Assembly (NCBI GenBank): GCA_025924845.1
Contig: JAICHN010000140.1
Location: forward strand, 1 to 10,896
Source: Chloroflexota bacterium
GTDB lineage: Bacteria; Chloroflexota; UBA5177; JANWHV01
Direction of reading: 5' to 3'
DNA length: 10,896 bases
Shown here: in pieces, positions 1 to 5,804 of the stretch
How positions within the stretch are numbered: position 1 is the first letter of the stretch
Layout of the letters: every line of letters starts with the position of its first letter
The notes under the pieces: generated by a model
Seen by the model: the letters and a program-made list of their open reading frames with translations, nothing else
Database searches by the model: none
What the model was told of the DNA's origin: nothing
Program-made: the position numbers and the translations under genes

Positions 1-1059
1 ACGACGACAGCGGCGGCGTTCGCGCTCAAGCGGGCCGCCGCCGAGGCCGCGTCCCTGGTGGATTTCGCCCTGTGGGGCGGCTTGGTGCCCGGCAATCTGG
101 ACGATCTAGAGCCGCTGGCGGCGTTGGGAGCGATCGGCTTCAAGGCATTCATGTCCAATAGTGGGATCGACGACTTCGCGGCGGCCGACGATTACACCCT
201 GTACGAAGGGATGCGCATCGCGGCGCGGCTGGGACGCATCGTTGCCGTGCATGCCGAGAACGACGCGATCACCGGCGGCCTGGCCCGCCGTGCCACGGCC
301 GAGGGACGCTCCGGCGCCCGCGACTATCTAGCCTCCCGTCCGGCCATTGCCGAATGGGAGGCGATTGGCCGGGCGATTGGCCTGGCCGAAGAGACCGGTT
401 GCGCGCTCCACATCGTCCATGTAAGCACCGGCCGCGGCGTAGTGTTGACGGCAGAGGCGCGTACACGCGGCGTGGATGTGAGTTGCGAGACCTGCCCCCA
501 TTACTTGGTACTCACCGAGGAGGATCTGGAGCGTCTGGGTGCCGTCGCCAAGTGCGCTCCGCCGCTTCGCCCGCGCTCTGAGGTCGAGGCGCTATGGGAG
601 CATCTTCGCGCCGGTACCTTGCCGATGGTAGCCTCGGACCATTCGCCGGCCCCTGCATCGATGAAAGAGGGAGACGATTTCTTCCGCATCTGGGGCGGGA
701 TCTCGGGTTGCCAATCCACCCTGCCGCTCTTGCTGGCCGAGGGCCACGCGGCGCGAGGCTTGCCGCTCGATGTGATCGGTCGGCGGACGGCGGGCTATCC
801 GGCGGAGCGCTTCGGCCTGGCGCCCGATCGAGGGGCACTGCGGGTAGGCGCTTACGCCGACCTGGCGCTGGTCGATTGTGCTCACGAATTCACCATCGCG
901 GCAACCGATCTCCTCTACCGCTACCGGCACGGCCCCTACCTAGGCCGTCGAGTTCGGGGACGGCCGACGCGGACGCTGGTGCGCGGGATCACGGTGCAAC
1001 GCGACGGGGTGTATCTGGACCACGCCATAGGGCGATTGGTCGAACCGATTGTGTCCTAA
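1..1059 (+). CDS. allB: Allantoinase (amidohydrolase family), 5' end missing
   Basis: Allantoinase opens the hydantoin ring of allantoin to give allantoate, a step in purine-ring nitrogen salvage; it is a cytoplasmic dinuclear metal enzyme. The frame is open from base 1, so the GTG at 58 is internal and about 100 N-terminal residues, including the HxH metal motif, lie outside the window. Counting from base 1, the sequence has DFALWGGLVPGN, which separates allantoinases from dihydroorotases. It also has GFKAF with the metal-bridging lysine at 48, VHAEND (H84), HIVHVS (H140), CPHYL, and ASDHSP (D213). The spacing of H84, H140 and D213 agrees with the known metal ligands of the E. coli enzyme. 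The C-terminal part looks complete. No other allantoin or urate gene is visible in the window, so the pathway context is unknown. A hydantoinase is the main alternative and is less likely. Confidence 0.9.
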   Translation, partial: TTTAAAFALKRAAAEAASLVDFALWGGLVPGNLDDLEPLAALGAIGFKAFMSNSGIDDFAAADDYTLYEGMRIAARLGRIVAVHAENDAITGGLARRATAEGRSGARDYLASRPAIAEWEAIGRAIGLAEETGCALHIVHVSTGRGVVLTAEARTRGVDVSCETCPHYLVLTEEDLERLGAVAKCAPPLRPRSEVEALWEHLRAGTLPMVASDHSPAPASMKEGDDFFRIWGGISGCQSTLPLLLAEGHAARGLPLDVIGRRTAGYPAERFGLAPDRGALRVGAYADLALVDCAHEFTIAATDLLYRYRHGPYLGRRVRGRPTRTLVRGITVQRDGVYLDHAIGRLVEPIVS

Positions 1060-1078
1060 CGATTGCTTAGGGTATGCT
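1049..1078 (+). promoter_or_regulatory. Weak candidate sigma-70 promoter before the J-domain gene
   Basis: TTGTGT (1049-1054) and TATGCT (1073-1078) are 18 bases apart, just upstream of the J-domain gene. The matches to consensus are only 3/6 and 4/6. The -35 element would overlap the end of the allantoinase gene. This is suggestive only. Confidence 0.2.
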
Positions 1079-1133
1079 GTGCCCTGAATGAACCCTCTGG
1101 TCGAGGCCCCCATACTGAGATCGGCACAGGTGG

Positions 1134-1949
1134 ATGGACGGCGAGATTTCAGATCCTTATGGCGTCCTTGGCCTCTCCCGAACGGCCGATGCGGACGAAC
1201 TGAAGCGGGCGTATCGGAAGCTCAGCCTGGCCTGGCATCCCGATCGCTATGCGTCGGGCACTGATGCCCAGCGGCACGAGGTCGAGCGGCGTTTCAAGCT
1301 GATCAATCAGGCATACGTGGCCATTGGCGACGTGTTGCGTACGCGAAGCGAAGCCCAGGAAGCGGCGGGGCGGATCGTCATCGAGCGGTCCGACAGCAGG
1401 GTGGAGGCCATCCGCTCCGTCGTGGCCAGCGCGGCGTTGCGGGTAGTGCCCAATCTGCCGCGCCGCACCTACATCAGCGTGGTCAGTATGGTCGAGTTCA
1501 TGCTTTTCGACACCCTGGCCGTGGGCGATCGGGCTTTCGAGTTCGGCTTCGAGGCAGCGGTTCGTGAGGCGTTGGATTTTGCCGGCCTAGCGCCGAACTC
1601 GCGGGCAGACTGCATGAAGGTACTCGATACCGCCGTGGACGACCTGACCTGGCGCGGCAAGGGCGCTGACCCCAAGACCTGGCAAACACTACTCCGTCCC
1701 CTGGAAGAGGCTATGTATCCAAATCGCCCCGCCCCTGCCGACCCACCGATGCGTTCGGTTTCCAAGCAGGAGCCGCCCCCCCTACTGCGGCGTGAGCCGC
1801 CATTTCAGGCAGCACAAGTGGCCCTGTTGGTGTTGTTCTTCATCCTGATCCTGCCCTTCTTGCCGCTGGCCGGATTGCCTCGGGTGCTCCTCCTGCTAAT
1901 CGACCTCGGTGGGCTGGGCTACCTGACGTTCGGCCCTCGTGCGGTCTAA
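1134..1949 (+). CDS. J-domain (DnaJ-like) protein with C-terminal membrane anchor
   Basis: This is a 271-residue type III J-protein. Residues 7-67 form a J-domain: DPYGVLGL opening, a basic helix II (ELKRAYRKL), the essential HPD loop at 35-37, and helix III ending in FKLINQAYVAI. HPD stimulates the ATPase of Hsp70 (DnaK). There is no Gly/Phe region and no zinc-finger CxxCxGxG repeat, so it is not DnaJ itself. Residues 85-195 form a mostly helical region I do not recognise. A Pro-rich linker (198-222) leads to two hydrophobic segments (about 226-247 and 249-268), so the J-domain is probably cytoplasmic and tethered to the membrane. The ATG at 1134 is chosen because the J-domain starts six residues later. 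Its ribosome binding site is poor: AGGTGG abuts the start codon. It probably recruits DnaK to a membrane-associated client, which is unknown. Confidence 0.85.
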   Translation: MDGEISDPYGVLGLSRTADADELKRAYRKLSLAWHPDRYASGTDAQRHEVERRFKLINQAYVAIGDVLRTRSEAQEAAGRIVIERSDSRVEAIRSVVASAALRVVPNLPRRTYISVVSMVEFMLFDTLAVGDRAFEFGFEAAVREALDFAGLAPNSRADCMKVLDTAVDDLTWRGKGADPKTWQTLLRPLEEAMYPNRPAPADPPMRSVSKQEPPPLLRREPPFQAAQVALLVLFFILILPFLPLAGLPRVLLLLIDLGGLGYLTFGPRAV

Positions 1950-1959
1950 ATCCGTGCGG

Positions 1960-1977
1960 TATTATAGTTGAGGGAGG
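1960..1977 (+). promoter_or_regulatory. AT-rich -10-like box and ribosome binding site before the Uma2 gene
   Basis: TATTAT (1960-1965, overlapping TATAGT at 1963-1968) is an A/T island in GC-rich surroundings. It lies just before a strong Shine-Dalgarno sequence, AGGGAGG (1971-1977), seven bases upstream of the ATG at 1985. No convincing -35 box is present. The Shine-Dalgarno sequence is solid; the -10 box is tentative, and it would leave a very short leader. Confidence 0.4.
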
Positions 1978-1984
1978 GTGCGCC

Positions 1985-2551
1985 ATGACCGCTGAGTTGC
2001 AGTTCGGGCCGCTCTGGACCGTCGAGCAGTATCTGGAGTTGGAGCGCGATTGCCAGGTCAGGCACGAGTATCATGACGGCTACGTCTATGCCATGGCGGG
2101 CGGCACGCAGGCCCATAGCCAGATTGCGGGAAATATCTATGCCTTACTTCGCATCGCGGTTCGAGGCGGTCCATGTCGAGCCCTCAATCCGGATATCAAA
2201 GTTCGCCAGTCGAAAGAGCACTACGTCTATCCCGATGTCGTGGTGACCTGCGATCCACGCGACCATATGCCCAGCCGTGTATGGGTGGACTACCCGATCC
2301 TGGTGGTGGAGGTGCTCTCAAAGGCCACGGAACGGCATGACCGGGGCGACAAATTCGAGGGCTATAAGCGTATCCCTACCCTTCGCGAGTATATGCTCGT
2401 GGGCTATAAGCGGCGGGGCGTGGAGGTCTGGCGCCGCACCGAGGACGATATCTGGACGGTGATCAGCTATGGCCCGGGGGCCGAAGTGACGCTGGAAAGC
2501 GTGTCCTTAACCCTTACCCTCGATCAAATCTACGAGGACAGCGGCCTCTAA
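1985..2551 (+). CDS. Uma2 family (DUF820) PD-(D/E)xK nuclease-like protein
   Basis: This 188-residue protein has the usual length and layout of the Uma2/DUF820 family, which has a restriction-endonuclease-like fold. The family is greatly expanded in Cyanobacteria and Chloroflexota and its cellular role is not settled. Visible signatures are the N-terminal TVEQYLEL and HEYHDGYVYAMAGG (E29), the H44 helix, and NPDIKV. The catalytic core follows: YPDVVV (D84), LVVEVLSKAT (E109) and DRGDKFEGY (K123, Y127). The acidic residues and the lysine expected for metal-dependent phosphodiester cleavage are therefore all present. The start is fixed by AGGGAGG seven bases upstream. The final stop (TAA, 2549-2551) overlaps the stop of the convergent S51-family gene. 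No partner gene (antitoxin, transposase) sits beside it, so it is probably a stand-alone copy. Nuclease activity is inferred from the fold. Confidence 0.88.
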   Translation: MTAELQFGPLWTVEQYLELERDCQVRHEYHDGYVYAMAGGTQAHSQIAGNIYALLRIAVRGGPCRALNPDIKVRQSKEHYVYPDVVVTCDPRDHMPSRVWVDYPILVVEVLSKATERHDRGDKFEGYKRIPTLREYMLVGYKRRGVEVWRRTEDDIWTVISYGPGAEVTLESVSLTLTLDQIYEDSGL

Positions 2552-3294
2552 GCCGAATCTCCGTCCAGGCTCACCGGTCGGCCCGCCTCGTAGACCGCCT
2601 TCTCGTCCGCGTTGTACACCCAGACCCTGCGTTGGCCCATCACCCGCCAGCCGGCGGCGTCGACACGGACCAGTGCCGTATCTTCTTCGATTCCTAGCAG
2701 TATGGCGCCGGCGGGCACATTTCGCACCAGCCGTTCCGCCGCCTCGTCACCGATGAACGAGGCGATGCGGTCGTAGTGCGGGACCACGATCAGCCGAGGA
2801 AGGACGCCCAGGGCAGGGGTCCAGGCCGGGCGCTCGTCCTCGCGCAGACCGCGAAAGCGGGAGGTTTGCCCGCAGATCGCCATGGCCCCCGCGCTGCAAC
2901 CGGCCAGGGCGGCGCCCTCGGCATGGCGGCGGGCAATGATTGCCCAGGCAGGGGTATCATGCATTGTCTCGATCAGGTGCAGCGGATTGCCGCCGGAGAA
3001 GTAGTAGAAATTTGCCGCTTCCAGGGAGGCAAGCATGCGGGGATCGTGAGCGTCTCGACGATTGAGGATAGGCACCGCCTCGGCTTTGGCGCCCAGCCGG
3101 GTGAAATGTTCCAGTCCCATGCGTGCCCAACGCGCCGGGCTTTCAGGTTCCTCCAACCCGGATGCCGTGGGGAGGACGGCCACGCGGGTCGCCGCCGCTC
3201 CGCCCAGGCAATCGCTCAGCGCCGCGTCCGTCTCATCCATTACAGGAAGGAATTCGCCCGACCCTACCAGGGCGACCGGGCCTGGAATCCGCAT
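2548..3294 (-). CDS. Peptidase S51 / cyanophycinase-like hydrolase
   Basis: This is a class I glutamine-amidotransferase-like fold of the S51 clan (PepE dipeptidase, cyanophycinase). Counting from the ATG at 3294 (248 residues), it has the N-terminal strand VALVGSGEF and FSGGNPLHL (99-107). The nucleophile elbow is GCSAGAM with Ser134, followed by VVPHYDR (His173) and GIEEDTALV (203-205 acidic). These are the elements expected of a Ser-His-acid hydrolase acting on Asp-containing peptides or cyanophycin-like substrates; the true substrate cannot be told. Cyanophycinase is usually longer. A GTG at 3312 would add six residues. I prefer the ATG because AGGTAAAG lies just upstream and the conserved fold begins four residues later. 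It starts 21 bases after the CysRS-glycosyltransferase stop on the same strand, so the two are probably cotranscribed. Confidence 0.85.
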   Translation of the reverse strand: MRIPGPVALVGSGEFLPVMDETDAALSDCLGGAAATRVAVLPTASGLEEPESPARWARMGLEHFTRLGAKAEAVPILNRRDAHDPRMLASLEAANFYYFSGGNPLHLIETMHDTPAWAIIARRHAEGAALAGCSAGAMAICGQTSRFRGLREDERPAWTPALGVLPRLIVVPHYDRIASFIGDEAAERLVRNVPAGAILLGIEEDTALVRVDAAGWRVMGQRRVWVYNADEKAVYEAGRPVSLDGDSA

Positions 3295-3315
3295 TTCTTT
3301 ACCTACCGTCACTGC

Positions 3316-3471
3316 TTATCGTTCCGATTCATGCAGGTGCGCGTGCGTGTGCGAATGATCCGGCCAGTGCCGATGCTCATGCGTGTGCGGCTCACCGGCC
3401 GGCGGAACTTCCGCCGGCTCGTGCGGTCGGACGCCTCCCACGTGGTGCGGATGCTGGTGGCCGAACCAGTG
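3316..3471 (-). other. Histidine-rich C-terminal tail of the CysRS-GT2 fusion
   Basis: Residues 748-798 of the fusion contain 15 histidines, many in alternating HxH pairs (HQHPHH, HTHEHRH, HSHTHAHLH), mixed with Pro, Glu and Asp. Such tails in other proteins (for example HypB, UreE, SlyD) bind Ni or Zn; here metal binding is inferred from composition alone. The tail is not part of either enzymatic domain and ends the protein. Confidence 0.85.
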
Positions 3472-5712
3472 CTGGGTCGGTACATAATTCGCGACCAGCA
3501 GGCTTTGCCCGTGGTGCCAGCGGCGGTAGAAAAGATCAAAGTTGCGCTTGCTTCGCACCCGACGCTCTTCTTCGGTGAGGCTGAACCATTCTCGATGAGG
3601 ATGCTTGATCAGCAGGTCATCCAGGTTGGGCACCCGGCGGACCAGATAGCCCGCCGCCTTAGAAAACAGGCTGAGATGGATGTCGGCCATGCGATAGAAG
3701 CGGAATCGTTCCTCAAAAAATCCCATTTCGGTTAAGAGCGAGCGCCGAAAGGCGATCAGATAGCCCTCGACCGCATCGGCGTCCGGCCCCGCCGTTTCCT
3801 GGAACTCCTTGAGGTCGGTGGTGGTCAGGGCATACGGCCCGACCAGGCCCGTCTTGGGGTCGGCGAGCGCGTGCGTCAGGGGAGTCCAGATATCCCCCGC
3901 CACTTCGATGGAGGTATCGAGCAGTACCACGACTTCGCCGCGCGCGGCGCGCAACCCCGCGTTCCGCCCGGCCCCAAATCCCATGTCGTGGTCCGCGAAG
4001 AAGACCTGGGTCGCGACCGGGCCGCCGTTGGCGGTGGTCACCGGCTCGCGTGCCAGGGAAAGAGCATACGCGGTCGTCGAATCGGTCGAGCCGTTGTCGA
4101 CAACCACCAGTTCGAAAGGTCCGCGCGGAGGGTGACGGAGCACGCTCTCCACGCAGCGCCGCAAGTCGTCCGCGTTGTCGTGCCCAAGGAGGTGGATCGA
4201 AAAGGCGCACGAGGCAGGCTCGGCCAGCCGGTTGGGCGTATCGGCGGAGCGGCTGATCATCTTCACATCCCGGTCGGTCTGGCCGGTTAAATATGGGCCG
4301 GATCGGGTGTCGCGGATGGCGAAACCTTCGGCCTCGACCCTGGCCCGCAGCCGATCGGCCGTCACAAAGAGGCCGCGATCACGGGCGTGGGCTCGATCGG
4401 CCGTGAGCATGTGTACCTGATCCGGCACGTCAAGCCCCGGTTCCACCATGATCTCGTCATGCCCCGTGGGCCGGGCGGCCAACCAATCGGCCAGACCGAA
4501 GCCGAGAATGCGGTCAAAATCGAGCACGAGGGCAAGGCGCCTGGCCGGAGGCATATCGTATCGGTCGCGGCGTACCAGATCCCACACCGCGGCCATGGCG
4601 CGGGGCATATGCAGATCATCTTCGATGGCGGCCGTGAAATCAGCACGGCACTGTCGTTCGCCTTCAGCGGCAGCCTGGTTCGCGGCCGACTCGGCCTCGC
4701 GCAGGGACTTCATGGCATGGCGCAAGCGATTGAGCCCGGTCTGAGCGGCACGCAGCGAAGAGAAGGTGAAATTGATCCTGCTTCGGTAGTGGACCATGCT
4801 GTAGAGGTAGCGAAGGGCGATTGGGTCGAAGCCGCGGCGGATTATATCGTCGAGGGTGTAGGCGTTTCCAGTCGACTTGGCCATTTTCAGCCCGTCGCAG
4901 AGGAGATGTTGTGTGTGGATCCAGGTGCGCGCGAAGGGCTGCCCGGTATGGGCTTCGGTCTGGGCGATCTCATCCTCATGGTGGGGGAAGATATTGTCGA
5001 CGCCGCCGGTATGGAGATCGATGGTTGGCCCCAGGTGGGCGAGTGCCATGGCGCTGCATTCGATATGCCAGCCGGGGAATCCGCGCCCCCAAGGGCTATC
5101 CCAGGCCATCTCGCGGCCCGGCTCGGCCAACTTCCAGAGCGCGAAGTCCTCGGGCCGGCGCTTGTCCGAATCCTGCTCCGTGTCGGCGGCGGGCAGTGAT
5201 CGGGCGAGCTGGTTTCCGGAAAGTGCGCCGTAGGCTGGAAATTGCGTGACATCGAAGAATACGTTGCCGTGAACTTCGTAGGCAATACCCTTGGCCACGA
5301 GGTCGCGGACGATCGCCAGCATGTGCGGCACATGGTCGGTGGCGCGCGGCGCCACGCTCGGGGGGAGAATGTTGATCGCCCGTTCGTCCTGCTGGAAGGC
5401 CGCCGTATAGAAGGCGGCGATCTGGGCGGCGGTGCGCCCCTCTTTGCGTGCCTGGGCGATAATCTTATCTTCCCCCCGGTCAAGCACTTCCTGGCGCATA
5501 TGCCCGACATCGGTGATGTTCTTGACCATGGTGACCCGGAGTCCTTGGTACTCCAGGGCCCGTCGGAGCCAATCCGCCGTCGCGAAGGCGCGCAGATTGC
5601 CGATATGGATATTGCGGTAGACCGTGGGCCCGCAGGTATACATACGGATCTCGCCTGGATAGACGGGGACGATCTCGTTCAGCGATCGGGTCAGCGTGTT
5701 GTACATCCGCAT
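3316..5712 (-). CDS. cysS: Cysteinyl-tRNA synthetase fused to a GT2 glycosyltransferase with a His-rich tail
   Basis: One uninterrupted 798-residue frame. Residues 1-480 are a full CysRS, which charges tRNA-Cys with cysteine: CGPTVY (C27), HIGN signature (36-39), WHIECS (C219), FPHHEDE (H244, E248), KMAKS (276-280), the DALR helical domain (about 355-410) and a normal C-terminal end near GFAIRDT. C27, C219, H244 and E248 match the zinc ligands of the E. coli enzyme in order and spacing. CysRS usually ends here, at about 460-490 residues. A linker of about 20 residues follows, then a GT2 GT-A domain (about 503-735): VVVDNGSTD (D539, D544), GFGAGRNAG, a VVLLDTS metal-site loop and a FYRMADIHLSL acceptor motif. 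Residues 748-798 hold 15 His. The ATG at 5712 has GGAG seven bases upstream. A kinase gene ends 92 bases upstream and the S51 gene follows 21 bases downstream. The sugar donor and acceptor are unknown. Confidence 0.92.
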   Translation of the reverse strand: MRMYNTLTRSLNEIVPVYPGEIRMYTCGPTVYRNIHIGNLRAFATADWLRRALEYQGLRVTMVKNITDVGHMRQEVLDRGEDKIIAQARKEGRTAAQIAAFYTAAFQQDERAINILPPSVAPRATDHVPHMLAIVRDLVAKGIAYEVHGNVFFDVTQFPAYGALSGNQLARSLPAADTEQDSDKRRPEDFALWKLAEPGREMAWDSPWGRGFPGWHIECSAMALAHLGPTIDLHTGGVDNIFPHHEDEIAQTEAHTGQPFARTWIHTQHLLCDGLKMAKSTGNAYTLDDIIRRGFDPIALRYLYSMVHYRSRINFTFSSLRAAQTGLNRLRHAMKSLREAESAANQAAAEGERQCRADFTAAIEDDLHMPRAMAAVWDLVRRDRYDMPPARRLALVLDFDRILGFGLADWLAARPTGHDEIMVEPGLDVPDQVHMLTADRAHARDRGLFVTADRLRARVEAEGFAIRDTRSGPYLTGQTDRDVKMISRSADTPNRLAEPASCAFSIHLLGHDNADDLRRCVESVLRHPPRGPFELVVVDNGSTDSTTAYALSLAREPVTTANGGPVATQVFFADHDMGFGAGRNAGLRAARGEVVVLLDTSIEVAGDIWTPLTHALADPKTGLVGPYALTTTDLKEFQETAGPDADAVEGYLIAFRRSLLTEMGFFEERFRFYRMADIHLSLFSKAAGYLVRRVPNLDDLLIKHPHREWFSLTEEERRVRSKRNFDLFYRRWHHGQSLLVANYVPTQHWFGHQHPHHVGGVRPHEPAEVPPAGEPHTHEHRHWPDHSHTHAHLHESER
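3489..4260 (-). other. GT2 glycosyltransferase module within the fusion, with a possible internal start
   Basis: This is the part of the fusion after the CysRS C-terminus. An in-frame ATG (codon 485, 4258-4260) sits just before the GT2 domain and has GGGA seven bases upstream, so a separate glycosyltransferase polypeptide could be made. The signal is weak. The metal-site loop reads LLDTS, where many relatives have DxD or DAD; a single Asp (599) remains. The xED-type motif reads MADIHL (D677). The domain resembles rhamnosyl/glycosyl transferases of cell-surface polysaccharide synthesis, but no signal peptide or membrane span is visible, so it should be cytoplasmic. Confidence 0.6.
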
Positions 5713-5768
5713 CGGGCCGCTCCAAAGCGTAGGGTTCTCCCCCTCAGTGTAAACGGATTATCATCTCC

Positions 5769-5800
5769 CCAGGATCTACCTGGCCGGCAGGCGAGCCGGC
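5769..5800. other. Nested inverted repeats between the kinase and CysRS-GT2 genes
   Basis: In the 92 bases between the kinase stop and the CysRS start there is CCAGG-ATCTA-CCTGG (5769-5783), CCTG-GCCGG-CAGG (5779-5791) and two GCCGGC copies (5783-5788, 5795-5800). They could form alternative small hairpins in RNA. There is no U-tract for a classical terminator and the space is too short for a T-box, so a role in attenuation or RNA stability is only a possibility. Confidence 0.3.
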
Positions 5801-5804
5801 GCCA

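Noticed and set aside
3316..3471. DNA tandem repeat or CRISPR-like array in the GTGCG-rich stretch
   Set aside because: The repetition comes from alternating His codons on the minus strand. Units are irregular, with no constant repeat or spacer length.
2776..3735. Plus-strand open frame of 319 codons
   Set aside because: It lies antisense to the S51 gene and the end of the CysRS-GT2 gene, both with clear family motifs. Its translation is Arg/Ala/Gly-rich with no recognisable domain, as expected of a GC-rich shadow frame.
4387..5199. Plus-strand open frame of 270 codons
   Set aside because: It is antisense to the CysRS catalytic core and has no independent family signal.
4260..5712. MshC-like Cys:GlcN-Ins ligase instead of a true CysRS
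   Set aside because: MshC is a CysRS paralogue and would pair attractively with a glycosyltransferase in thiol synthesis. However, MshC lacks the C-terminal tRNA-binding part, while this protein has the DALR region and a normal CysRS end. True CysRS is the better call.
5713..5804. T-box riboswitch upstream of cysS
   Set aside because: The gap is only 92 bases, with no T-box-like core sequence and no terminator with a T-run; the hairpins present are too short.
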